Source: Hygrophila difformis (lineage: Eukaryota > Streptophyta > Magnoliopsida > Lamiales > Acanthaceae). From it: 64,000 bases of DNA. The stretch is taken from the NCBI GenBank assembly GCA_030278955.1, contig JAOANR010000002.1, positions 1,922,001-1,986,000 of the forward strand, given 5' to 3'. Below are positions 1 to 11,952 of this stretch, piece by piece; the stretch's first letter is position 1; each line of letters starts with the position of its first letter. The notes below the pieces were generated by a model that worked only from the letters and a program-made list of their open reading frames with translations, made no database searches and was not told the DNA's origin. The position numbers and the translations under genes were made by a program.

Positions 1-208
1 GATGGCGAGGAAATTCTATAGGATTGGGAGGGAGGCGGAGAATGCGACGGCGAGGGCGATAAAGAAGTGAGTGAATGGTGGAAATAGGAAGACGGAGGCG
101 GAATTGAGGGTTGAAGGAGCTTTAGCGCAGAAATTGAGGTTAGGAATTAGATAAGGTTGGGAAGTAGGTATGGTTGTAGGTTTGGACGTTAGACATATAT
201 ATATAGTA
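1..208. other. Flank outside the Helitron 3' end
   Basis: Host sequence left of the Helitron. It ends in an AT run and an A at 208, next to the CTAG terminus, so element and flank meet at the A/T dinucleotide that Helitrons use. The bases 20-160 are purine-rich on the plus strand and could be the upstream part of a gene beyond the window, but no convincing reading frame is present. Confidence 0.5.
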
Positions 209-237
209 CTAGCCAAAATAGCTGTGCGATGCACAGC
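209..237 (-). other. Helitron 3' terminus: hairpin plus CTAG
   Basis: A 7-bp perfect stem (221-227 with 231-237, loop GAT on the plus strand) is followed on the minus strand by an 8-nt AT-rich spacer and CTAG. This is the usual Helitron 3' signal. In the family it is thought to mark the end of rolling-circle transfer. Confidence 0.85.
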
Positions 238-2439
238 ATACTGAGGCCGTACAACTGCCCATGGGAAAAAAGAAATAATTATAACTAAGTGCACCTTCGT
301 TTTTTTTGTGATACTTATTTTGTTTAAAGGCAAGTATGGATGGCAGAGTAAGCCAAATTAAAATAATATAAAAATTATGTAGAGCAGGAATTTGGTAAGA
401 CCTGCAAAATTGTGGAATACATAACCAGTGTATTGTGTTGTGTGAAGTATATGAATTGATTGCGTGGGAAGCTAGGACGTGCAATGCGCCGGACAAGTTA
501 CGGAATACAACGATATATTACTAAATGGCATGTAGATAATTAAATTAAAATTGTAGTTTCATTATAACAATCACATTATATAATTCGTAATTTACATATA
601 TTTACTTAGTTAATAAATTAAGTGATACGCTTTGATTTTTTTTCCCCCTTTTTGGATAAGTAAGGGGATTAAGTATTAAAATAAAAAGATATGTCAAAGG
701 CCATACTTTTATTTCAAAGTGTGGAAAATCCCTTTTTTTCCACCACAAGTTGAGAACTGACACAATGGTTGTATATGCATAATGGACGTAAAAAGCTACC
801 GTTAACTGTGAAGTTTTTTCGCTTTTTATTTTAATACTTTGTCTGCAGAAAAGATTGAATCTCTTTGCTGAGGGTTTTCTTTTTTGCTATATACAAATAG
901 TACTTGTATATTTATTTATTACTGTATTAGTTAAAGTAATTGATGATAACTTATATTATTATATTTAAATTATCGCTGGTTGTCTTTAAACTTACTACAC
1001 AGAAAATAATTTACAATCTAATAAAGGTTGAAAATAAAGTAATACAGGTTATATACGTTTATATACACAAGACATGAAAAGAATATAGCCCATATACAGA
1101 GCACAAAAAATGATCATTTTTTCCTTTTCCCAACATTTTTATTATATTTTGTAGATATAGAGTTTGGAACATTAATAGTAATGAGTTTGAAAGTTCAATG
1201 TATTTATTTATTAATGGTATAGAAATTTTTTCATGTTTATGAAATAAATAATATAATTAAATTAGATTTGATAGAATTCATGTAAATGGGTGATTTTAAA
1301 GTCTGTTAATATTTTTTTTTTGCATTTATTTCGGATTTATTGAATATTAAAAATAAATATTGGTTTGTTTACTTAAATGAAATGGTGGATTTAAAAAAAA
1401 AATAATAGGTACATGGGTTATTTATTAAAATGCTTATTGGATTGCATGAAATGTAGAAATGGTAGAACAATTTAAGATAGAGGTATGTACATGTTTATGG
1501 TCACTCTATTTTTGTTTTCTAATTTAATTATTTTTATTATTTTAATAATTTTAATTTAGTCTAATTATTTTAATTTATTTTCTTTGCCTGATTGGAAGCG
1601 GCTTTGCATGTCCATTGTCCATTATGTATACATGCTTGTGACGAAATGGGAGTTCAAGTGCTGAATAAGATTGCAGTATTACATCCGCATAACATAGACA
1701 CACCAATACATGATGTAGTATCCATTTCAAATTCTTACCAACAGAAATCTAAAGCAAGAAGAAGGATTGAGTGAATCCGATCAATTACACGATTCATTGA
1801 ACATTAACAATGGGTTGACCTGGGAGGCTAAGCTAATTTCTCTTGAGGCAAAATCACCCCAGGACTTCGGGTTCCCTTCGAACACGGTAAGAATATGCCT
1901 GGGAAAAAATCATGCTAATTAATACATGCATTCTATTAGCATTAGTATTGACAAGCAATACATACGTATATATATATGGAACACTATGGTTAAATAGAGG
2001 AAGAAGTTAGGAGGCCTCAATGGTGTATGTAGATCAAAGCTATGTATGTGATTATGTACCAGCAACGCTTTCTACTCAGAAAAACAACAGAAGAAATAGA
2101 ATATAAAGGCAAGCGCTATGTACCTCGGGCTGAGGGTGTACAACGAATTGAGGCAAGGACGATTGATCTGACAAGGAATGTTCAACGCGTTTCATGATTG
2201 AGCTGTGTCAAAAAAGCAAATACGCTTCGCTTCCTTTTCTTGAGGTCGAGGTAGACAGATTCAGAAGTGCCCAGGCCTATAAATGACATCAGTAAAAGAA
2301 TTCATTCTGTCAATACACTACTTAGGGGCTATGAAACAAAACAGGCCGACGTGTTTTACCGACTCATATATCTGTGATTTTCTTTTTGTATTATGAGGCT
2401 TTGCACAGGCTCTGCATTCTTTTGTGACGTCATTTTCCG
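238..2439. other. AT-rich 3' part of the Helitron, no gene seen
   Basis: Very AT-rich with long A and T runs. Only short chance reading frames are present, for example a plus-strand frame at 1592-1774 with no recognisable motif. I see no supported gene. Confidence 0.6.
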
Positions 2440-3279
2440 CTGCCTACTTCACCAACTTCATGTGCAGAAAGCCAAAGGAACAAAATAAATCATAGGTATA
2501 ATGCTGGACCAGCTTGTCCTGAACTTCGATGTGCAGACCTGTAGCTTTCGATTGACCAGCTTTAGTGAGATCATTTTTTTTGCATCCAAGCTGATGCTGG
2601 AATGCTTTTAACTGGGGGGAAAAAGGTACAGCAACAAAACTAACTACAAACAACGTCAGCCATCATTCAGAAGAGCTTATTCCATTGTCATTGCACTAAC
2701 CCTTTTTCTTTGCCTGTATTTAATGCCTGAAAGTTCACATCTAAACCAGAGTCAATAAGGAAACATAAGAAAATAGAAAATGTTTTAAATGAACAGAGAA
2801 TGAACTAACAGCAAGCAACTGGGTGTTCGAATTTGCTAAGTGCCGATTTTGGTCCTGCGCTTTAATGAAGATTACCCCCAACTTCTCAAATCAGTTCCTT
2901 ACTCTACAGTCATTTTGCTTTTGCAGAACAATGTTAAGGATAAAAAAAACTACTTTGTGCCCAGAAGGTAACAATTGACAGTAGAAGAGGTCAGCTGATA
3001 AAAAAAAAGAAGCCGGAAAAGTGAAGGATACTTGGTCTGAGCCAAAAGATTTGCCAAAGCAATGCTATCCTGAACAACAGTAGCAAACAACCACCCAAAA
3101 ATAGATTCCGCGAATTCAGAGGGTGCTAACTCTACATCGGCAAAGGCAAAAAGGAAAATACTTATACTGAGATGCCAAGATGGCTGGGGGGTCAATGCGA
3201 ACAATTAGTTGATAATACCTACAATCTTTCTAATAATAACGGACCAACAAGAACAGAGGCAGAGATGCATTTTGTCTGA
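2440..3279 (-). other. Possible further captured exons, not recognised
   Basis: Two minus-strand stretches look more exon-like than their AT-rich surroundings: one near 2530-2605 (encoding QLKAFQHQLGCKK) and one near 3050-3150 (encoding ESIFGWLFATVVQDSIALAN). They are on the same strand as the kinesin exons upstream of them. I cannot assign either to a gene family, so they may be other captured fragments or chance. Confidence 0.3.
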
Positions 3280-4560
3280 ACATCATCAATTTCAGTTGCA
3301 TGACTTCCAAGGCTTTTGGATTCTTCCAATAGCTTATCCAGAAATCCATGAACAGTTTCTGAGGTTTTCGTCAAATATTCTATGATAGAACCAAATCTCT
3401 ATAAAAATATCGAGTCAATATGTGATATATGTGCAGCCATTATATGCACGCAAGTTGTACGTATAAAAAAAGGAATGTGAGTAAATTTTGCATGGTTGCA
3501 AACCAAACCTGGAAAAGGTCTCTTGCAAATTCAGTGAAATCCCCTTCATGGATCGATATAGATTGCTGGAGATAAAAAAAAAAAAAAAACTGAATTAATT
3601 TCAGCATCCCTTGCACCCAATAACTACACCAACGTTATTCAGTAAAGGTTAAAGTGTGTGATTGCATGGCAAAAGCTATGACAAAGAGAATAAATCCAGT
3701 GGGAACATTAAACATATCTCTTACTTCTCCAATAGAATGTGAATGAGACGAGCCCAGAGCTGACAATGCATCCGAGGCAATATTACCACTGCCATCGTGC
3801 AGGTGAACAACATTTTAGACAGTTTGAAGATGTGAGCTATAGAAAGTTCTTGATGAACTTACTTTTTTCTTCAATTCAAAGGAAGCCTGCAAGCAAAAAA
3901 ACATTCATAAGCTGCATGTAAAGAGAAATCTTTAGACCTTGTCAAATAAAAAATGCAATTTTTCATTAGAATCCGTGAAAGATAACAATATATGAACCTG
4001 TGAAGGAAAAGATTGCAACCGGTAATGTACATGCTCGTGCACATCCAAGAAAGAATTACAAAGATTACGAACACATTGCGGGTGTTCATTCGGTCGAGCA
4101 ACAGATTCGGCCAAGAACTTGTAAAGCAAAGCAAGCTGCTGGGTAAGACCAGCTTGGAAGCCGTTCACAGTTAGCCTATTACCAGCATTCAATTTGTCTT
4201 CCCTAGCTGGAAATTATAACATGAAACAATTTAAACCAATTGAGCTTGACTTATCGTATGCATTCTACAAAAGAAATTACGGAAAGCATTGTACAACTAT
4301 ATAGGCAGTTAAGGTTTACCAAGTTTTTTATATAACGCGACATTGTCCTTCTAGGTTCTTTCCAAGTCAGCCCTCAGTACACATGCTTGATGAGCCAGTG
4401 CATTTTGTGAGCATTGATTAAAAACTATTATTTAAATGGCACATGGATAAAGACTTAATTAATAGAAGGACTGCAATGTACCCGTTTTTCTCTGCTCAGA
4501 TATGATAAAGTCATGCTCCTTGAAACAGTATTGGCAAAGCTTCAACTCTACCTCAAGTGT
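3280..4560 (-). pseudogene. Captured kinesin-5 (BIMC-type) gene fragment
   Basis: Several minus-strand exon-like blocks, in gene order, match the coiled-coil stalk of plant kinesin-5, the plus-end motor that slides antiparallel spindle microtubules. In order they are: about 4482-4558 (KEHDFIIS; plants have KEKEFIIS); 3998-4207 (EDKLNAGNRLTVN, then NEHPQCVRNLCNSFLD; kinesin-5 has a near-identical NEHLQCVEKLCHSFLD); a mini-exon near 3862-3888; 3729-3805 (ASDALSALGSSHSHSIGE); 3507-3569 (EGDFTEFARDLFQ); and 3280-3406 (KTSETVHGFLDKLLEES). Consensus-like donors follow most blocks. The motor domain and tail are absent and the blocks have diverged. The fragment lies inside the Helitron, on the helicase strand, between the helicase stop and the 3' hairpin, which fits transduplication by the element. 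The family assignment is from memory of kinesin-5 stalk sequence. No motor function is possible. Confidence 0.75.
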
Positions 4561-5305
4561 TTTCCTACAATTTACTTTAATGGCTCAACTCATTCAGGAA
4601 AAATCTTTCATGAGGCTCACATACAACATAAAATCATTGAAACATTGCTTGCCACAATAAGTTTAGCTTACTTGGGTTGCGGCAAGTCTATTGCTCGGAT
4701 CAGTACACTGAGGGCAATGCATAAAAACATCCAAGCTGATCACGGAAAAGAACAGGAAACAAACCAGTAGTCAACAAAAGGGTCCCTAAAGAGGGAGGCA
4801 ATGGGTATTATTAATATACAAAAAAGGAAACCTGAACAGACTGTAGTGCAGTGTAGGTGGACATCTTCCGCACAGCTGGTCCGCGCATATAACTGGACTG
4901 TAGCGAGGGAGCACGCTGGGTAAGCTGAATTGGAATGGAGACCAAACCGAGCCGCTCGAAAGAGCAAGGAATTTTGCAGGCAATATCTAACACAATGAAC
5001 AGAGGTCATTCTTTTTTTCTAGCCCATCTATAAACACATAAGAGACAACAGGAAAAAGCAAGGAAAGCAAGAATACCGGCCCAAGGGAATAAGCAAACAA
5101 ACCATGACATTATTGCATAAGGCCTCATCATAAAACACACTGAAAGTTAAGCAAGGGCCGATCGGACGAGTAAAAGTAACCATGAATACTACATAAAATA
5201 CTCTGGGGAAAAAACAAGGACCTATACATACCATTCCATGGGGAAATACATAGCTAAACAAACAAGGGAGGGAAAGGAGAAAATAAACAAGATTAACGGT
5301 CGTAA
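4561..5305 (-). other. Stretch between captured kinesin exons and helicase stop
   Basis: One minus-strand block near 4835-4925 reads as SSYMRGPAVRKMSTYTALQ and ends at a GT donor, so it may be another captured exon. I do not recognise it. The rest shows no supported coding sequence. Confidence 0.3.
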
Positions 5306-8300
5306 CTACGAACAACCCAGGAAGATTTTTTTGTAAACTATATTCTTTGTCCTGTTCAAACCAATGAGATTTGCTGAAGAAGGGCAGATAAGGATTTTTA
5401 AGTCACAAGCTGCCCTGACCCGGGATAAAGCAACATATAACTGTCCGTGCAAGAACACAGGCTCTTTCAAGTAAATCCCAACACGATCGAGGGTCTGACC
5501 CTGAGATTTGTTAATCGTCATGGCAAAGCACAATCGAACTGGGAATTGGACGCGCTTGAAAGGGACAGGGACCTAGAGGTCAGATGGTGCTTTTAGAGGT
5601 ATCCTATGTAAGAAGACATCTCTACCACTATATTCGCCAAACGTAATTGATGCATGGATGACACTAGAGCAAAGATGCTTGACAATCAATCGTGTCCCAT
5701 TGCAAAGGCCTTCAGTGGAATCTAAATTCCTTAACAAGATGATTGGCACACCAACTTTCAAAGCCAAGCGATGAGGCGAAAGACTCCCAGGCGACAATGA
5801 ATTCAACATGTCTTCATAGACAGCCTGATCATCAGGATTTATTGTTTCATCCCGGCTAAAATATTCAGTCAACTCCCCTGGATAACGGTCAATGAGCATA
5901 GAATTCAGCTCGTCAACATAACAATTAGTTGTGCTGAGAAGCATTCTATTTTCAGGAATAGATTGAGTGCCCAAGCAGGGTTGAAAACATGGATAAACAA
6001 AGTCAATCAATTTTTGCACGGAAGAGCAGGCATCATCATACACAATGCAAAGGTCAGGGGGGATCAAGACAGTAGAATGAATATCAGTCGGCTCAGTCCC
6101 ATTCCCGACACACAATAAGTAGGAAGTGAAAGCAGGGTCCAATCGTGCATGTTTTCAGTTAAATGGATAATTTGGAATAAAGGCCAAAGAGGGGAGTGGA
6201 CTATACAAGATGCAATGATCTCAGATTCGCTACCATGCTTAACAATAGGCAGCGTTTGCCTGAAATCGCCTCCCAACACAACAACTTTCCCTCCAAACAA
6301 AACTGGGCAGTTCATGACATCTTGCAGCAACCGATCCAACGCCTCGATAGCAGACTTCTTTGACATAGTGACTTCATCTCATAAAATGAGTTTGCTGTCC
6401 ATAATCAATTTTGCCAGAGAACTTTGTTTAATAATCCGGCAATGTGTCCCAGCGGAAGTGTCAACAGGGATTTTGAATCGAGAGTGAGCAGTCCGGCCAC
6501 CGGGGAGCAATGAAGCTGCTATCCCAGAGCTTGCATGAGAAAGAGCAACAAATCCTTTTGAACGAACATCTGCAAGCAAAGCTTTATACAAGAATGATTT
6601 CCCAGTTCCACCCGGCCCATCAACAAAAAACGCAGCAGGCTGGACAGAATAAACAGCAGAAGTTATTTTTCCAAACGCAGCTCGTTGCCCTTCATTCAAT
6701 TGCTGAATAGCTGCTAAATCATTTGGATGGACAGTAATATTCCTTTCAGCATCAACTTCTTTTGTATAAAACTCTGGAGGGCCATTGGACATTTGTTGAT
6801 CAATTAAATTAAATGAATCAATGCTTTTCCCCATAGACTGCAGGAATGAACCAATTTGACTGAGGACCTTCTTCCGGATAAGGAAAGATGGAATCTGTAA
6901 ATTAGCAAAGTCTTCCGAAAGGGCATCCTCAAACTTAGCCCACAAAGCACGAGGATTCTGAGGCTCGCAATGAATAAGCAGAGTTGCAAAGAGCCGACGA
7001 AGTTCATAAGGCATGGCAAATGATGCAGCCTCTTGAAGGCATAATTCCTGACTATTATCATGTTCAAGCAAACCTCGGAGGGCACAAGCCTCTTTGTATG
7101 TTTGGGCAACCTGACCACGGTACCTAAGTAAATCCTGGAAAGAGGCTGGGCAACGCACTTTAGTTAGGAGCAACCGCAAATAGTAACGCTCTCCTTCAGT
7201 AGGATGTGCAAGAGTAACACGGCCTATTGAACCCTGGTGTTTTTTGCGACACACCCAGATTTTCTTGATCGGATACCAAGTAAAATGAGTGGGAAAGTCA
7301 GGGTATGCCAGGTTAAGCCGCTGTGCTTCAGCATTTGTCCTGTTCATGAAAAAAAATTCAGTCAGCATTGTTTTGCGATTAAATGGATTACGCAGGACAT
7401 TAACTAGTTTCTCGCGTGCATTGAAGTCGACACACTGAAAATTTTCTAAATGCAGCTGAAGATGAATAACGGCAGGTTTTATTTCAGTTAGAGTAAAGCG
7501 GAAAATTCTCCAAGCGACTTCTTGAGGTGAGACCCATCGAGCAGATTGGAACTGCTTGATCTCATCAAACTCCTCCTGTTTTGTATCTGCACCCACATGA
7601 AAATGTATTTTATCATGCCCTTTACATATATATTTGTAAATGTATTTTATTGACTGGACAGTTGCACAGATTTCCACATTAATGTGGCAGTTGTACTAAG
7701 CTAGCAAAAAAGGGTTATATGGGACAACCCATCTGTTATCTAATTGTTGTCCTCTAACACGAACTGTAAACCCAGTATCCCGGCGCCTATACAAAGGATA
7801 AGCATCACGATCCTTGGTAGTTTCATTGCAAAACTTTTTAGGAAACATGTAAGAACAGGTCCGGCCATCATGCATACAAACGTTCGATGGATTTAATTCT
7901 CCACATTGGCCATGCATCATATGAGTTTTAACCAGACTGTGCAAATATGGATTTTCATTTTTATCAGGGATTTCAGCAGACACAATGGCATCATATTCAG
8001 TAGTAGTAAAGAACTTGGAGTTTCGAGCAAGTATTAACAAAACATGGGCATGGGGCAGCCCTCGTTTTTGGAATTCAATAACATACGTATATTCAAGGAC
8101 TTCACCAAAAAGCTGGCCGTGAAGCAGGTCATGTTTCAATTCTAGGAACTTTGAATTAAAGACGCAGGAAGTTAAATCTGGACGGTTTTGGACTTGTTCA
8201 TTATGGAGCAACAATTCTTTTATTTCAGGCCAATTTGGATTGCATGTAATGGTTAGGAAAAGATCCGGCTTACCAAACTTCTGAACAAGAGCCATTGCAT

Positions 8301-8558
8301 TAACATATCGCCGGCGCATATCCCGAGGCCCACCAATGAATGAAGGAGGAAGGTATGTCCTTTGCCCACAGTTTATACCATCCTTCTCGCCACTTGCATA
8401 GCAGTCCTGTATACCTTGTAAAAATTCACTGCGAATGGCTGCTTGTTTTGACCTAAAAAAATCTAGCCGTTGGGTTTCTATTTTAATATACTGGTCTACA
8501 AAAAATTGTTGGGTTAGCCGACCAAAATGCAGCACAAACGGGCAATCATGAGGCCTGA
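5306..8558 (-). pseudogene. Helitron Rep/helicase, exon 5: HUH nuclease and PIF1-type helicase (broken)
   Basis: This encodes the catalytic part of the Helitron replication initiator. In order: the Rep core FLTITCNPNWPEI; the HUH motif in GLPHAHVLL (about 8040-8060); the two catalytic tyrosines in YIYKYICKG (about 7620-7645); then a superfamily-1 PIF1-like helicase with Walker A GPGGTGKS (about 6595-6625), Walker B DEVTM, GGDFRQTLP, and the C-terminal INKSQGQTL and YVALSRVR motifs. In the family Rep nicks and rejoins the element ends and the helicase unwinds DNA for rolling-circle transfer. Breaks: an in-frame TAG (7696-7698) just before the tyrosine motif, TGA (6379-6381) where a Trp precedes Walker B, a frameshift near 6143-6155, and TAG (5573-5575). 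The reading frame is the same across all three stops. The exon continues at 17384 on the far side of the inserted element 1. Confidence 0.93.
8554..8558. repeat. Target-site duplication of element 1 (left copy)
   Basis: CCTGA directly abuts the first TG of the 5' LTR. The same five bases follow the 3' LTR at 17384-17388. A perfect 5-bp duplication is the integrase signature of LTR elements. Confidence 0.93.
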
Positions 8559-11500
8559 TGTAATACCCGAGAATTTTACAACATAAATAAATGACTAAAT
8601 AAGTACAATAAATAAATAAATAAATAAATACATTAAATAAATAAATATAGACTAAATGAGAAATGAAATTAATTAAGGAGCTTAATTTAAACAAAAGAAA
8701 TTAAGTAAAGTAACAGGGTGATTTAATCAATTATCGGGTTCCCGTGTGCCCAATATAAATAAACTTGACGAATTCGAACCAAAACGTAACATTTGATCCG
8801 AAAGAAATAACGATACGAAATAGGAACCCGAAGAGAGTCCGGAAAATTGGAATCCGAGAGCATAGAGGGATAGAAACCCGAAAGAGAGGCGGAAAAGCAC
8901 GACGGATCGCACGACCCGCCCGGACCGGAGTCCAGGCGCTAGTCGCGTGCTGTCTGCGCGCTAATAAGGGGAAAGGCGCGCCAACCCCGCGCCACACGAC
9001 AGATTCGCCCGTTGCGTGAATCTCTCGCCCGAACGCGGATTTTTCGACTTTCGGTTGAACGTCTCTCGACTCAAGACCCTTAGGGTCAGATTTTGGACGC
9101 CCTAGGACTTAGCCATCTATAAATAAACCCCCTCGGAAGCCTAAACTCTTTTTCAAAACCCTACGACACTCTCTAAACACAAACGTAGCAGTCCCGGAGT
9201 CAACGGAGGCACCAAGAGACCAACGCAGCAGCTTTGGACGAGAATGGAAGGATCTCCGACGTGTGGTGAGTTCTAGTCCATCAGATTCTTCTTAGTTTCA
9301 ATCCAAAAACGGATTCTAACCCCGTCTCTTTCCTCTTTACACCCCGAATCGGATATAGAACGAGGAACCCGACGAACGGAGAGGAGAAACGGTGAACTGG
9401 AAGCCACGCCTCCGAAATAGACATCCCGGACGTTCATAGATCGGTAAGTTAATGCTTACACGGTTTTGGGAGTATTTAAAATATTTAGATCTAGAAACTT
9501 AATCAAAGCTTTCGTAAATCTGTCAACATGTGATTTCTAGCGGCGCAACAGTTCTGTCTAATTTTTCCGAACCTTAAAACAACTTCAAACGAGAAAACTT
9601 AAAACACAAAAACGTTCCTAAGACATAGATCTATCTACTGTAAAATTTTCATAATTTTTCATCGTGTTTTGATATCCGAAAACGACCACGAACAGACCTG
9701 CCCTTGGTTTAGATCTTGAAACAGTGACAGAACTTTATTTTGAACTTGGTGGTGATTTCTACCTTAGATCTAGGCCGATCTAGCCTTGGCGTTGAACATA
9801 AGAGTTGTAGATCTATACGTTAAGAACACCTCCATAAATTTTCAGAATGTTTCGTGATGATTTGATATATGAAATCCACCCAAAACCGAACTGTCTAAAT
9901 CTAGATCTTGGAATTCGTGGCAGATTTTAGGTCCGATCGTGTAGACGTTTTTGACGATAGATGTAGGCCGATTCAGGGCTCGAGTTGAACACAAAATTTG
10001 TAGATCTATGTGTTTTGGATATACAGTAAAAATTTCAGAATTTTAGGTTAAGAATTGATACCCAAAAATCGATCTAGACGAACCTGCCTTTAATTCGGAT
10101 CTTGAAATAGGGACAGACGTATATTCCGGACTTGTCGATGACTTTGACATTGGATTTAGGTCGAATCAGGTTTAGTGCTAAACATAGAAGTTGTAGATCT
10201 CTAAGTTTAGAATACCACTGTAAAATCTTAGAATTTTTCGTCAAGAATTGGACCCCCGAATTCGAATCGAACAAATCTGCGTTTCCTTCGAACTTCGAAA
10301 AGATGACAACATTGGTTCCTGAACTTAATCCGATTTTTCTTAAGTTTTCCGACTGGAATTAGACCTTGAGTTCTGAACAAAAGTCGTAGATAATTGTCTT
10401 AGGTATCTCCCTGTAAAATTTCATCAAAATTGGTATCCGGTTGATATGGTAAAAATCAAATCTTTGACAACTGCCACGTCTGAATCCGGACAGAATAATA
10501 TGTCCGTACAAAATCTTATTTTCGACCTACTTCCTTAACTCAGATTGAAAAAGTTAAAACACGAAACATGTTCGTCTCTGTGTTTTCGAGCCACTGGTCA
10601 AATATCATAATTTTTGGACTTAAAACGGATTTTTAGTTAATTTTAGAGTAAACAGTGGTTTACCAAATCAAATCTTGAAAATCTTGTTGAAATGGATTTT
10701 AAATTGATATCGGAGCGAAGAGCGTCCTGAAATAGTATATTTTGAGAAACTTACTAAACTTGGAAAATTAGCCTTTAAGGTTTAAACGGGTGGAACTCCT
10801 TTGAAATAAAATACATAAACAAACGTTTTCAAAAATCCCGTTATGACTAGTTTGAGCTTTCTACGTAGAGGGTGAGTGTCCCATCGGGTGCCCCTCTAGC
10901 TTTTTGCTTCGTGCCTAAACGGACGAGAGTAATCTATGTAGGGGGTGAGTGCTCTGCAGAGTGCCCTCCTAGCTTTGCACATCGTGCCTGACTGGACGAT
11001 GGTGTTAAACATGAGACACTATGCCAAAACGGCGGGATATCTATGTAGGGACTGCAATGCAACCGAGGCTTAACTTGAAATATAATGTAGGGGTTGCAAC
11101 GCAACCGATGCTTAACTTGAAATACTATGTAGGGGTTGCACTGCACTCGAGGCTTAACTTGAAATACTATGTAGGGATTGCCATGCAATCGAGGCTTAAC
11201 TTGAAATACCAATGAAATCTTGATACTCGACTATGGATTAACGGGAAAATTTAAAAGACTTATACTTTCCTTCGCTTATTTAAATTATGCTTTTAAGCTA
11301 TAATATGCAATTATTTACCTCGCAAGCTATATTGTGATTTTATGAAATCCCTGTATATTTAATTATGCAATTAAATTGTTGTTAGATAATAAATTAAATT
11401 ATGGGGTATCGTGTACATGTTTTCTTAAAATTTAAATAACGGCTTTGAAACCCCATAATCCTGTATGTGTTAACTTACTCAGCACGTTATGCTGACCAAA

Positions 11501-11873
11501 ACCATTTCCTTCATTTTCCTACAGAGCATGAAGAATATGCATCATCATATGCATGCATGGGATATTCGGGAAATATTATTTTATTATCCTAGTCTTAGAT
11601 ATGAATTGCATGAACGGGCCTGTTTAACCCGTGATTAGGCCCTGTTGGCCCTATATTTAAATTCCGCTGCAATATATATGTAAATATTATTTTCCGCTGC
11701 AACTTTAATGTATTATTTTTAAATTATATATGAATGGGCTGTTTGAATGTTTTAAATTCTGAAAAAAAAACCATAGCCTTGCATCTCTTTAGTGAGCTCG
11801 GAGAAACCGTGTCTTGCTAGAGAGGTGTGGCGGTGACATCCCGACCTGGGTGACCAAAAACCGGGGTGTTACA
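8559..11873 (+). repeat. 5' LTR of element 1
   Basis: Begins TGTAATACCCGAG and ends GGGGTGTTACA. A TATA box (CTATAAATA, about 9117-9125) places the transcription start near 9150, so most of the LTR lies downstream of the start. Features along it: an AAAT microsatellite near the left end (about 8610-8640), a GC-rich block (about 8890-9010), then a long AT-rich region, two 73-bp hairpin units (10861 onward) and four 42-bp tandem repeats (11041-11208). Confidence 0.93.
10861..11208 (+). repeat. Structured repeat cluster in the 5' LTR of element 1
   Basis: Two tandem units of about 73 bp (from 10861 and 10934) each fold as a long hairpin. The outer stems are TAGAGGG with CCCTCTA in one unit and TAGGGGG with CCTCCTA in the other; the inner stems are CCC with GGG and CTCT with AGAG. 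Four exact 42-bp units follow (11041-11208), each with a small inverted repeat: GGTTGC/GCAACC in unit 2 and GATTGC/GCAATC in unit 4. The 3' LTR carries the same cluster (16371-16719). Confidence 0.8.
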
Positions 11874-11876
11874 AAG

Positions 11877-11890
11877 TGGTATCAGAGCCC
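11877..11890 (+). other. Primer-binding site of element 1
   Basis: TGGTATCAGAGCCC, complementary to the 3' end of plant initiator tRNA-Met, starts three bases after the 5' LTR. It primes minus-strand DNA synthesis in this class of elements. Confidence 0.92.
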
Positions 11891-11926
11891 AGAATATTTT
11901 AAAGCGATTTATTTTAAAGAAAATAT

Positions 11927-11952
11927 CTGATACCAAAGTGGTATCAGAGCCC
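11927..11952 (+). other. Second primer-site copy inside a perfect hairpin
   Basis: The same 14 bases recur at 11939-11952, 62 bp downstream. Here the first nine form a perfect inverted repeat with CTGATACCA at 11927-11935 across a 3-base loop (AAG). Elements 2 and 3 have only one primer site and no such hairpin. Confidence 0.85.

Noticed and set aside
16..496. Two minus-strand frames of about 100 codons at the left edge
   Set aside because: They run through the Helitron terminus and its hairpin and show no domain or codon bias.
5306..8694. Working Helitron helicase
   Set aside because: Three in-frame stops, a frameshift and an 8.8-kb insertion in exon 5 rule out a functional protein from this copy.
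8765..9019. Arg-rich frames in the GC-rich part of the element 1 LTR
   Set aside because: Same frame appears in both LTRs (8765-9019 and 14270-14530), differs by stop-neutral changes and lies at the promoter; no evidence of translation.
10934..11215. Open frames on both strands with repeated VFQVKPRLH or LNLKYYVG
   Set aside because: They result from the 42-bp tandem repeats being a multiple of three; the same frames recur in the 3' LTR and have no independent support.
11877..11890. tRNA gene suggested by the initiator-Met match
   Set aside because: Only the 14-nt complement of the tRNA 3' end is present, right after an LTR; it is a primer site.
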